Assembly (NCBI RefSeq): GCF_000327285.1
Contig: NZ_HE998570.1
Span: forward strand, 231,387 to 295,386
DNA: 64,000 bases
Source of the DNA: Holdemania massiliensis AP2
GTDB lineage: Bacteria; Bacillota_I; Bacilli_A; Erysipelotrichales; Erysipelotrichaceae
Direction: 5' to 3'
Within the stretch, counting starts at the first letter, position 1, and the number at the start of each line of letters is the position of its first letter. A program made the translations under genes and the position numbers. The notes below the pieces were generated by a model. The model ran no database searches. It was not told the origin of the DNA and was given only the letters and a program-made list of their open reading frames with translations. This document shows, one piece after another, positions 23,915 to 32,146 of this stretch.

Positions 23915-26900
23915 ATGAAAGAAAAACGAAAGTTGAGTAACTTAAAACATCATGAACATCGTCTTTTAACGATGCTGGTGACCGTCTGTCTGCTTTTGGG
24001 AACGATTCAGGGTAAGTCTTCGGTTATCCGTGCCGAAAGTTCAGCCGCAGTATTTCAAATTGGCGATCAGGCGGTAGCCATTTTGGAGAATGGCCGTTTG
24101 ACCGTGTCCGGCAGCGGAGATACCTATGACTATGAAGCACAGACCAGTCCCTTCCTGCATGACAGAGAAAAGATTCAGTCAATCAGAATTGAAGAAGGAA
24201 TCACGTATATCGGGGCTTATCTGTTCTATAATTTGGGTCAGGTAAGCGGTATTCTTGAACTGCCTTCGACAATTTTGGGAATGGGGGAAGCGGCGTTTTC
24301 AGGCGATAATTTTGAAAATGCTCCAAAGTTTACAGGAATCCGCAATCATTTCGTCAGCGGTGTGATTGAGCAGGAATTCAAGCAGGAGGAAGGCGGGGAA
24401 CTTCCAGGATCAAAAGGGAATGAAACTCCCCCTTCAGCTTCGCCGGAAGGGCCTGAGCATTCAGAAGGAACGCCGGATTCAGATTTGGATCACAATTCTG
24501 CTTCAGAAGAAGCTCCCGCGATGGAGGATGAAGAAACCAATGCGGAAACTGAAACTCCTTTGCTGCCGACACCGTGGCCGGCCGTCAATGAACCGGTCAA
24601 AGCGGCGGGCAGTCAGACGGGCATAGTTAAGCTGACGGTTGATCAGGAAGCGGAAAATGAATCCGGATCGATTCCGATTGTGGAACAGCGGATTGCTAAT
24701 CCATCGACGCTGTTTTACGCCGGTCAGTCGGGGTATGTTGTGTGTTCTCAACAAAACACAACTTTTCTGAAAGCGGCAGAGGACGCGGGATATCAAAGTG
24801 CTGAAGAATTCGCTGAAATCAGTCTGGATGATTGTTTGCGGATAACTTTACCGATGACACAAGGACAGATTCAACTCCCGGAATGTCCGGAAACGCTTAT
24901 GCAGTCCGCAGGGGAAGATCCGCTGTTTAAGCTCTCTTTTCACGGCTGGTCAAAGACAAAACCGGATGATTTGCAAGCCGAAGCGCTCACGGCTTTGACT
25001 CCAGGCGAAAGTCTGGACCTTGGTGATGATAAAAGTTTATCACTTTATTCAATATGGAAGCTTGTCCCGCAATATACCCTCTCAGTTCATACGGAATTTT
25101 CTAATTCGGCATCTGTTATCTATTCCTTAATTGATTCGCGAACCGGAGAAGAATTTATCGCACCCTCAGGATTCCGTCTGCAGTATCAATGGCAGTATCG
25201 CAATCCCAATGAGGAAGTCTGGCGGAATATTGAGAACGCAGACCAAAGTATGTATCAAAGAGAAATTCAGCCTGAGGACAATAAACGTCAATTTCGCTGC
25301 GGTATTCAGGCTGTCAGTTTAATGCGGGCTGTTCAACCGGGTGAATTCAAAACGTTGTATTCCGATCCGGCAGCAGGCATAACTGAAAACACGGCAATTT
25401 ATATTGATCAAACGAATGGAAATGATAACAACACAGGTCTGTCTGATAAGAACGCTGTAGCCACCTTTGAAAAAGCCTTAAGTTTTTTAAAATCCATGGA
25501 TGAGGGAGGCAGCCTGGAAAACAACACGCTTATCATCATAGGAAAATATAATTTTTCAGTTGATGCTGCTGCTGGAACAACGATTTCGCTTTTGGAAGAA
25601 GGAAAACCTGCGACGATCAAAGGGGCAACACCCGAGGCGGCCCTTATCGGCATTGATTCAAACCCTAGCGGGAATGATAATGACTGCGGAATTGAAGTTC
25701 TGGCTGATGTAAAAATCGAATCAATTCAGCTTCAATGTTTAAATCACTTTTATGGGAACGGACATAACATCACCTTGGGCGAGGGTGTTTCTAATACAGG
25801 ATTAAAAAGTTCGATTTATCTTTATGGGGGAGGACGGTCTGTCATTAAAGATTCTGTCGGTGAAATTTCCGTTTCCAGCGGCAACATTGTGAGAATCGTC
25901 GGTTATGTCCGCAGCTTCAGCGGAATCAATTTGGAGGCCGGGAATAAACTGTCCAAGATCACGGTAAAGAATAATGCCTCCGTGGGCACAATTGTCGCCG
26001 GCGTAGCCAGCGGCGGAGTAAGCAACGGAAATGTTGAGATCAATGTAGAAGGAGGCTCGGTCACCAGCATTCTGGGTGGTAATCAAGGCTTTAATAATAC
26101 CGCGGCAGCTTATGTGGGCCGCACCAATATCAATATATCCGGAGGAAAAGTAGGTACGGTCTGGGGGGCGGGTACAGGCCGAATTGTCAGTATTCCTACT
26201 TTTCAGGGTGCTTTGAATATGAATATTACTGGCGGAAGTGTTGCGGAAATCTATGGCGCCGGCTCTGCGGCATATACAGTAAGCCCAGCGTCAGGTGAAA
26301 AAACAAAAGTAACGATCACTGTTGAAAACGCAACAGTGGGTACTATTTATGCTGCGGGAAAAGGTGCGGATTCGGCAATTAAAACAACGGACGCCTATAA
26401 GGACTTAACTAAAGATCCTAAAGACTTCGGCAGTTTTACCGGAGAATTTAAAATTGAGGCAGGCTCTGGAGCCCTCATCACAGGGGATATTTACGGCAGC
26501 GGAGCAGGCGTCGTCAAAGGCAATACCATTACTTATGAAACGAATGAGAATGCTTACTTTAAGGGTCAGGGAGAAATTTTGATCAATAAGGGGGCTGTTG
26601 TCCAAGGCAGCGTCTACGGCGGCGGAAAAGGAGTTGCTGAAAATGGATATGAGAAATGTGCCCGGATTTGCGAGGATTCAAGCGTCAACGTTGTTTTAAA
26701 CGGCGGCCAGATTCAGGGCAGTATCTTTGGCGGCGGTCAGACTGCGGGAGTTTTAGGATCAACGTCAGTAGAAATTAAAAGTGGCACGGTGATTGGGAAT
26801 GTTTACGGCGGCGGTAAACAGGGCCTGGTAACGGGGAAGGCGAATGTCACAATCCAGGGCGGAACAATGGAAAGTTCTGTTTATGGCGGCGCCCTGGGTG

Positions 26901-29900
26901 AAACCGAAAAATTTATGCTTTTAGGAGGCGCGACAGTGAACATGACCGGCGGATGGATTCGAGGGAATCTGTATGGCGGCAGTGAGCTCAGCAATGATGG
27001 TAAGGAAGGAAACAAACCAGAAGCAGGTTGGCCGGATATCGTTTTCGTCAATCTTGTCGGCGGAACTGTCAGCGGAAAAGTTTTTGGCGGTGGTTATCGT
27101 GGGATCGTGAACGGATCAACTCATCTGCATATCGGCTCCGGGGCAATGGATGAATGTCTGTATTACCAGAATCATTCCGCTGAGAAACCAGCGCTGACTT
27201 GTTCGGAACTGGAAGTGCGGGATTCGGTTTACGCGGGCGGTGATTACGGCGGAGCGGACGCCAAAGACTATTCAAAAATTACCGTTCAGGGAACTTCCCA
27301 TGTGTATATCGACGGGACCGGATATAAAACAGGAAATTCATTGACAGCTCCGGAAATGAAAATTGACGGCGGCGTCTTTGGCAGCGGAGCTTCCTGCGAT
27401 GCGGGTTCTACGCGGTTAGTTACGCTGAAAAATTATGGCGGGGCAACACGCGGGGAAGGAAGTAACGGTGTTCTTGATGTGTCAAGAACTTTATCTGCGA
27501 TTCAGCGGGCTGACCGTGTTACTCTAATCAACTCGCATGTTCGCCTGACCGGATTAAGCGATATTGCGAATACCAACCAAACAGCGTTATATTCCCTGAA
27601 TCGAATTGGCGATCATGGGAAAGTTGCCGAGGACTATGATAATGGACTGGTGCTTCAAGGCGGAAGTACGCTTGTGCTGGAATCCGCAATGATAGAAACC
27701 GCAAATTTTAAAAGTATGGATCTTAATGGGAAGAATGCCTTGACTCAGGAAACTTTGAAAGCTTCCCCCAATACAGTAAAATTTGAAACCGGCACTGTGT
27801 TTCAAGTGTCGTATGAAGGCTTAAAAGAAACTCTGTATGGCGCCGTAATTGGCTATGCATATATGCAGGCGGCGGAAAAAGCCAGTGTTTATGCTTATGC
27901 CCGGCCTAAAATTACTGATGCCAGTTCTATAATGAATAAGGATGACGGCGGATTTGTTGCCGTCACGGAAACCGAACCTATGAAAGAAATCCCTTATCAG
28001 AATGTGGAAACAAATTATCGGTATTGGCAGCTTTCTGGAGAAAATGCCAGCGCCGATCGGCAGACTGTATTAACCGCGCAGAAAATAGAGGGAGAGGAAG
28101 GTTTTTTAGTCGCGGAAGGCGTCGTTGAACTGCCGCAATTATTGCAGGAATCACACTATAAAATTGAAAGCATCACATTGCCGAATGGCTTGGTGCTGGT
28201 ACAAGCTGCGATGGATGGGACAAGCAAGTGGATTGATGAAAGTATTAATAAGTCCTCTGGGGAAACTTCTGAAAATATGATCAAGTTAGCTCAAGATACA
28301 ATGCAAATGAATCCACTGACTTGTTTCGGTTTATTTATGGAGATTGGCGAAGGTTTTGATACAACGGATACATCCAATACGGTTGGTAAAATAATATCCG
28401 CAGATTCAATAAAATCAGAGAGTTCTTCTTCCATTGTGGGGCAAACGAGTCCAAGCGCGCAGGCCAATTCCCGGCCGAAATTGAATTTCTATCTAACCTA
28501 CTATAACCCAGGAATCACTGCGAGTACCGATCTAGGAAAAGTAGAGATTTTATTAGCGGTGGTTGATGGAATAAATAATCATGAAAAGATAGAAATCAGC
28601 GTTGATATTCTAACCCAGGCAAATTCGCTGGAAGATCAGACGGTGGACTTGTATGCGACGTCCAATGGCAGTTACACTGGACAGCTGATCATTCCAGCCG
28701 GTGCTGACAGAGAGCTGAGTCTGACAAGTGTTGTATCAAAGCCTGAGAATATGGTGCCCAAAGCATCGAACTATACTCAGCATCAATTCTCCGTCGCGAT
28801 GGTTCCGGCTCCTTCTCAGGGCTGGATGAGCGCTGGATTGATGACAGAGGCTTGTGATTTGAAAGAGGTGTCGAAACCGGTCACGATTGGGAAAACGGAT
28901 AGTCGTTATCAAGCGGTGATTAATTTCACGTTGGAGAATAACGGACAATTCCAAGCGAAAAATGAATCGGATAAGGTTGAATTAAAGCTGACTGAAGGGA
29001 CGGGGAAAACGGTTACGATCACGCTGAGAATTCATTGGCAGGAATCAATTGTAAGAAAGATTACAGCCCAGCCGGGCCGGAAATACAATCTTGCTTCATT
29101 GAATTCGGCGGCAAACTTAGAAATCAATCGGTACAGTTCACTGACCGTAGAATTTGAGCTGGCAGGCAGTCCTTCGATGAAGGATTTGTGGCTGGAATTC
29201 AGAGATGAGAAGGGGAATGCAGCACTGCCCAAAGCAGCCCGGTTGACGTTGATTCACGGATCTGATTATTATGTTTATTCAATAACCGGCAACGAAGCTA
29301 AAGGTCAAATTCTGTTATCTGAATTCCGCAGCATTGAAGATAACACAACAATCGAAAGCGGTGTCAGCAAGCCGATCAGGGTTATTGTCGATTTTGATAA
29401 AGCGGAAATCTCGGTTGGGGCGTACACGCTGCGTCTGCGGAATTCAACGGGCGCCGATACGCAGTGGTGTACACTGACGGTGAATAATGAAGCAGCGAAT
29501 ATCGCTGAATTCAGTCGAACAGAACCCGATCCTGTCTTTACGAAAGATAAAGTAAACCTGAATTTGGAAGTAACGCCTTCGTCGGATACTCGTTATACGG
29601 AGGTCGGCGCCGTGTTCGGCTTAGAGGCCGGTCAGCGCTTTCCTGAAGGAACAGTCTTTACTTATGCTGGGAAGGCCTACTATCCGGCTCAGGATCAGGT
29701 TTATATTCCCCTAGGCGCAGGGGGTGATTATTCTATAGAATTGGATACAACTCAGTCTGCGGGATTCACGGAGGGTGAGGTCTCGTTAAATGCAAAAATT
29801 TTCCCGATGGGTGAAAATGCGGTGAACAGCAAAGGGGAAAGTTTAGAGCGTTCGCTGGCTATGACTGTGAAAAAAGAGAAGGAAACCGGGCTGAACGTTG

Positions 29901-30202
29901 AATTGGCGGAAGGCAGCCGGATTTTCAAGGCGGATGAAGGGAGATCTTTCAAGTTCAGCGTAACTTATTTGAGCGACGCGAGTGAAACGGTGGAGGTGAT
30001 ACCGCAAACCAAGACAGCGGAGGGAAACTATGAATTTTCTGCGGACTGGAAAATTGAGCAAGAAGATTCTGCCGATTCTAACAAGAATGGCCGAACTAAA
30101 ATCATAACAGTAACACCTCCGCAATCCATCCCGGCCGGAACGTATCGGCTGAGATTTAAAGCGGCAGGACAGGAAGTGCCTTACAATCTCATTGCGGAAT
30201 AA
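23915..30202 (+). CDS. Giant secreted repeat protein (2095 residues)
   Basis: Signal sequence near residues 18-42. A short BspA-like leucine-rich segment follows (about 85-145, IQSIRIEEGITYIG), then an acidic Pro/Glu/Ser linker to about 250. A pectin-lyase-like entry block lies near 494 (IYIDQTNGNDNNTGL). A long glycine-rich right-handed beta-helix runs from about 595 to 1170, with repeated GG-T/S-V-x-G-x-V-YGGG units. The remaining 900 residues are probably several Ig-like beta domains. The C-terminus (PYNLIAE) has no LPXTG, GW or SLH anchor. The ATG at 23915 follows AGGAGGG. It is the last gene of the locus and is likely carried on the surface through the co-encoded subunits. Confidence 0.85.
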   Translation: MKEKRKLSNLKHHEHRLLTMLVTVCLLLGTIQGKSSVIRAESSAAVFQIGDQAVAILENGRLTVSGSGDTYDYEAQTSPFLHDREKIQSIRIEEGITYIGAYLFYNLGQVSGILELPSTILGMGEAAFSGDNFENAPKFTGIRNHFVSGVIEQEFKQEEGGELPGSKGNETPPSASPEGPEHSEGTPDSDLDHNSASEEAPAMEDEETNAETETPLLPTPWPAVNEPVKAAGSQTGIVKLTVDQEAENESGSIPIVEQRIANPSTLFYAGQSGYVVCSQQNTTFLKAAEDAGYQSAEEFAEISLDDCLRITLPMTQGQIQLPECPETLMQSAGEDPLFKLSFHGWSKTKPDDLQAEALTALTPGESLDLGDDKSLSLYSIWKLVPQYTLSVHTEFSNSASVIYSLIDSRTGEEFIAPSGFRLQYQWQYRNPNEEVWRNIENADQSMYQREIQPEDNKRQFRCGIQAVSLMRAVQPGEFKTLYSDPAAGITENTAIYIDQTNGNDNNTGLSDKNAVATFEKALSFLKSMDEGGSLENNTLIIIGKYNFSVDAAAGTTISLLEEGKPATIKGATPEAALIGIDSNPSGNDNDCGIEVLADVKIESIQLQCLNHFYGNGHNITLGEGVSNTGLKSSIYLYGGGRSVIKDSVGEISVSSGNIVRIVGYVRSFSGINLEAGNKLSKITVKNNASVGTIVAGVASGGVSNGNVEINVEGGSVTSILGGNQGFNNTAAAYVGRTNINISGGKVGTVWGAGTGRIVSIPTFQGALNMNITGGSVAEIYGAGSAAYTVSPASGEKTKVTITVENATVGTIYAAGKGADSAIKTTDAYKDLTKDPKDFGSFTGEFKIEAGSGALITGDIYGSGAGVVKGNTITYETNENAYFKGQGEILINKGAVVQGSVYGGGKGVAENGYEKCARICEDSSVNVVLNGGQIQGSIFGGGQTAGVLGSTSVEIKSGTVIGNVYGGGKQGLVTGKANVTIQGGTMESSVYGGALGETEKFMLLGGATVNMTGGWIRGNLYGGSELSNDGKEGNKPEAGWPDIVFVNLVGGTVSGKVFGGGYRGIVNGSTHLHIGSGAMDECLYYQNHSAEKPALTCSELEVRDSVYAGGDYGGADAKDYSKITVQGTSHVYIDGTGYKTGNSLTAPEMKIDGGVFGSGASCDAGSTRLVTLKNYGGATRGEGSNGVLDVSRTLSAIQRADRVTLINSHVRLTGLSDIANTNQTALYSLNRIGDHGKVAEDYDNGLVLQGGSTLVLESAMIETANFKSMDLNGKNALTQETLKASPNTVKFETGTVFQVSYEGLKETLYGAVIGYAYMQAAEKASVYAYARPKITDASSIMNKDDGGFVAVTETEPMKEIPYQNVETNYRYWQLSGENASADRQTVLTAQKIEGEEGFLVAEGVVELPQLLQESHYKIESITLPNGLVLVQAAMDGTSKWIDESINKSSGETSENMIKLAQDTMQMNPLTCFGLFMEIGEGFDTTDTSNTVGKIISADSIKSESSSSIVGQTSPSAQANSRPKLNFYLTYYNPGITASTDLGKVEILLAVVDGINNHEKIEISVDILTQANSLEDQTVDLYATSNGSYTGQLIIPAGADRELSLTSVVSKPENMVPKASNYTQHQFSVAMVPAPSQGWMSAGLMTEACDLKEVSKPVTIGKTDSRYQAVINFTLENNGQFQAKNESDKVELKLTEGTGKTVTITLRIHWQESIVRKITAQPGRKYNLASLNSAANLEINRYSSLTVEFELAGSPSMKDLWLEFRDEKGNAALPKAARLTLIHGSDYYVYSITGNEAKGQILLSEFRSIEDNTTIESGVSKPIRVIVDFDKAEISVGAYTLRLRNSTGADTQWCTLTVNNEAANIAEFSRTEPDPVFTKDKVNLNLEVTPSSDTRYTEVGAVFGLEAGQRFPEGTVFTYAGKAYYPAQDQVYIPLGAGGDYSIELDTTQSAGFTEGEVSLNAKIFPMGENAVNSKGESLERSLAMTVKKEKETGLNVELAEGSRIFKADEGRSFKFSVTYLSDASETVEVIPQTKTAEGNYEFSADWKIEQEDSADSNKNGRTKIITVTPPQSIPAGTYRLRFKAAGQEVPYNLIAE

Positions 30203-30232
30203 AACAAGTCTGAGAAATTATGTTATCATGCA

Positions 30233-30270
30233 AAACAGCGGCTGTTCAAAGCGAACAGCCGCTGTTTGTC
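30233..30270 (+). terminator. Terminator-like hairpin after the giant gene
   Basis: A perfect 15-bp stem, 30233-30247 with 30253-30267, around AAAGC. The T-run is short on the plus strand (TTTG). Confidence 0.7.
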
Positions 30271-30363
30271 TGGGATCCAAGCATGCCGCACTCGCGGAAG
30301 ATTCCCGCTGTTGACTTGGCGGATGATCCTGCTAAAATTTATGATAGAAAAAGAGGAATCAGA

Positions 30364-30501
30364 ATGAAATTAAGCGCGGGACAATATCGAAGAAAAAGGC
30401 CGGAGAAAAGGATTGGGCGGCCGCTTCCAGCTGGGAAAGGTCGGTTGTCGGAAGATTTTCCTAAGCAAAAGAGCAGAGATGAGAGGAAGCTTGTTTTATG
30501 A
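30364..30501 (+). CDS. Possible small basic protein upstream of the HD gene
   Basis: A 45-codon frame (MKLSAGQYRRKRPEKRIGR onward) with AGAGGAA about 6 bases before its ATG. Its stop overlaps the HD gene start by 4 bases (ATGA), as many real gene pairs in this window do. The product would be very basic and matches no family I know. It may simply be a translated leader; low confidence. Confidence 0.3.
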   Translation: MKLSAGQYRRKRPEKRIGRPLPAGKGRLSEDFPKQKSRDERKLVL

Positions 30502-31502
30502 TCCGCGAAGGGATTTTATTTCCGATCCTGAACGAATCGATTCCGGACTGGCTTTGCGAGTTCGCGCAGACGCCGGCGATGCAGCGGCTAAAGGGAATTG
30601 GAATGAACTGCGGTTTGGAGTACACCCGGTTTCCTATTTACCGGCATCTGACAAAGCCGTATTCCCGCTATGAACACAGCATCGGCACGGCCTTAATCAT
30701 CTGGCATTTTACGCAGGATCTGGCACAAAGCGCGGCAGGATTGTTCCACGATATCAGCACGCCTGTTTTTGCCCATGTGATTGATTTTCTTAATCATGAT
30801 CATCTCAGGCAGGAATCGACGGAAGGTCCGACCCGGCAGATCATAGAAAAGGATCCCCAGCTGCAGCGTTTGTTAAAAAAGTGGGGCCTGCATCCATCGC
30901 AGGTGGCGGATTATCATCAATACCCCATTGCCGATAATGATTCTCCCCAGCTGTCTGCCGACCGGCTGGAATATACGTTGGGCAACGCTATTGCGTTTCA
31001 AGCTTATCCGCTTGTCCGATTACAGGCGCTGGTCGATGATCTGGCAGTGTCCGCAGATGAACATGGACAGCCGGAGCTGGTCTTTCGATCCTTTGCCCGG
31101 GCTAAAGAATTTGCCCGGCTGGCCTTGATTAATTCGTGGATTTATGTGGCGGATGAGGATCGGTATGCCATGCAGCGGCTGGCGAATTTGATCCGTCAGG
31201 CGCTGACGTTGCAAGTTCTTGCCCCGCAGGATCTGATGAGCAGCGAAGCGCAGGTGATTGCCAAGCTGAAAAATGATCCGCAGACGGCTGACGCCTGGGA
31301 GGCTTATTGCCAATGGGATCATGTGCGGCGGCATCCGCATCCGGAAAATCAAGCTGACTGGCTGCAGATTCCTGCCAAGCTTCGCTGGATTGACTCGCTA
31401 GTGCGGGGCCAAGGCCGGCTCAGTCAAATCGATTCTTTTTATCAAGCGGAAATTGAACAATTTTTGCGGCAGGATCAAACGGTTTGGCTGCGTGCTGATT
31501 AA
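30498..31502 (+). CDS. HD-superfamily phosphohydrolase
   Basis: A 334-residue cytosolic HD-domain protein. The metal-binding residues are seen as RYEHSIGTAL (His near 60) and AAGLFHDISTPVFAHVID (HD near 83), as in dGTPase-like and YpgQ/YedJ-type hydrolases. The C-terminal half is all-helical. The substrate (nucleotide or cyclic dinucleotide) is not predictable from sequence. The start is supported by GAGAGGAAG and overlaps the small frame before it. Confidence 0.85.
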   Translation: MIREGILFPILNESIPDWLCEFAQTPAMQRLKGIGMNCGLEYTRFPIYRHLTKPYSRYEHSIGTALIIWHFTQDLAQSAAGLFHDISTPVFAHVIDFLNHDHLRQESTEGPTRQIIEKDPQLQRLLKKWGLHPSQVADYHQYPIADNDSPQLSADRLEYTLGNAIAFQAYPLVRLQALVDDLAVSADEHGQPELVFRSFARAKEFARLALINSWIYVADEDRYAMQRLANLIRQALTLQVLAPQDLMSSEAQVIAKLKNDPQTADAWEAYCQWDHVRRHPHPENQADWLQIPAKLRWIDSLVRGQGRLSQIDSFYQAEIEQFLRQDQTVWLRAD

Positions 31503-31519
31503 AATGTTTTGAATTTTTG

Positions 31520-31548
31520 TTGACACAGATGTTAGACTGTGGTAACAT
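31520..31548 (+). promoter_or_regulatory. Sigma-A promoter of the predicted small RNA
   Basis: TTGACA (31520-31525), a 17-bp spacer, TAACAT (31543-31548). The same -35, spacer length and -10 recur at 47660-47688 before the second feo locus. Confidence 0.75.
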
Positions 31549-31556
31549 GTAACCAT

Positions 31557-31576
31557 AAGTTAGATAATGCTAACTT
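31557..31576. promoter_or_regulatory. DtxR-type operator, AAGTTAG-N6-CTAACTT
   Basis: Perfect 7-bp arms around ATAATG, placed at the expected transcription start. The half-site resembles the GTTAG/CTAAC core of the DtxR/IdeR consensus. Confidence 0.7.
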
Positions 31577-31736
31577 AAATCGCAGATTCTCCTCTTTTCT
31601 GCGAATCCCTGCAAAGTGAACTGCGGTCCCGGTTCTTTATGAAGCATAAAGAATCCGCGGTTGACTCTGAATGATCATCCCAACCTCTATATTTCCTAAC
31701 TATTTCCCCAAAAATAAAAAACGGATGATCGAAACA

Positions 31737-31772
31737 GAACTCTCTAACGCTGGCCGCGGAGAGTTCTTTTTT
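31737..31772 (+). terminator. Intrinsic terminator of the predicted small RNA
   Basis: GAACTCTC (31737-31744) pairs perfectly with GAGAGTTC (31759-31766), followed by TTTTTT. Confidence 0.85.
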
Positions 31773-31791
31773 GTTTTTGATCTGTCTTTCC

Positions 31792-31820
31792 AAGGCAACA
31801 TGAAAAGTTAAAGTTGCCTT
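31792..31820. repeat. 8-bp inverted repeat AAGGCAAC/GTTGCCTT
   Basis: Perfect arms at 31792-31799 and 31813-31820, between the small RNA terminator and the feoA promoter. It may be a regulator site or a hairpin. Confidence 0.4.
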
Positions 31821-31829
31821 CTGCTAATA

Positions 31830-31883
31830 AAGTTAGTCATTCTTAACAAAATACGTTGACAAGGCGGGGTACAATGCTAAAAT
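31830..31883 (+). promoter_or_regulatory. feoA promoter with upstream DtxR-type operator
   Basis: The operator AAGTTAG-TCATTC-TTAACAA (31830-31849, right arm degenerate) lies 6 bases upstream of TTGACA (31856-31861). A 16-bp spacer and TAAAAT (31878-31883) follow. Confidence 0.6.
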
Positions 31884-31915
31884 TGTACTGTGTATAGTGA
31901 GAAAGAGGGGTTGGC

Positions 31916-32146
31916 ATGACCTTATTTGATTGTCAGGTCGGCGAAAAGGCGGAGGTTCTCGGCGTCAGTGGGGAACGGGCAATCCGCAAACGTTTGATCG
32001 ATATGGGAATTACCACAGGCACAGTCCTGTTTATCCGAAAAGTAGCGCCGATGGGCGATCCCATTGAAATTCGCTGCCGCGGTTATGAATTGTCGCTGCG
32101 CAAAGAGGAAGCGAAAACCATTGAAGTCAGGAGGATTGACCGATGA
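31916..32146 (+). CDS. feoA: FeoA, ferrous iron transport accessory protein (locus 1)
   Basis: A 76-residue SH3-like cytosolic protein that supports FeoB. Seen: GERAIRKRLIDMGITTGTVL and PIEIRCRGYELSLRKEEA, the two family blocks. It overlaps feoB by 4 bases (ATGA). Its promoter carries a DtxR-type box, so expression should rise when iron falls. Closest relative in the window is the second feoA of locus 2 (47974), which shares most of the C-terminal half. Confidence 0.95.
   Translation: MTLFDCQVGEKAEVLGVSGERAIRKRLIDMGITTGTVLFIRKVAPMGDPIEIRCRGYELSLRKEEAKTIEVRRIDR

Larger units (their letters stand above)
31555..31772 (+). ncRNA. Predicted metal-regulated small RNA upstream of feoAB
   Basis: About 218 nt between a strong promoter with a DtxR-type operator at its start and a strong intrinsic terminator. 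Four stems can be drawn. Stem 1 is TCGCAGA/TCTGCGA (31580-31604), with a CU-rich loop containing TTCTCCTC. Stem 2 is an 11-bp stem (31631-31655), with GCGG/CCGC at its base. Stem 3 is GATCATCC/GGATGATC (31673-31730), enclosing 42 mostly unpaired bases with CCTC, TTTCC and TTTCCCC. Stem 4 is the terminator (31737-31772). C-rich loops that could pair with ribosome binding sites are typical of iron-sparing sRNAs such as FsrA or RyhB. No known RNA family was recognised, and an attenuated leader of feoA is the alternative. Confidence 0.6.
31503..31915 (+). other. Non-coding region holding an RNA gene and the feoA promoter
   Basis: A 413-base stretch with no plausible protein. In order it holds a sigma-A promoter (31520-31548), a DtxR-type operator (31557-31576), a structured RNA ending in a terminator (to 31772), and an 8-bp inverted repeat (31792-31820). 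A second operator (31830-31849) and the feoA promoter (31856-31883) follow. Each is listed separately. Confidence 0.75.

Noticed and set aside
25900-27400. GGCGGC-rich repeats inside the giant gene taken as a DNA repeat array
   Set aside because: They are codon-level repeats of the Gly-rich beta-helix turns in frame with the protein, not an independent DNA element.
31575-31793. 72-codon minus-strand frame in the small RNA region
   Set aside because: No ribosome binding site and no protein-like pattern. The promoter, stems and terminator on the plus strand explain the region better.
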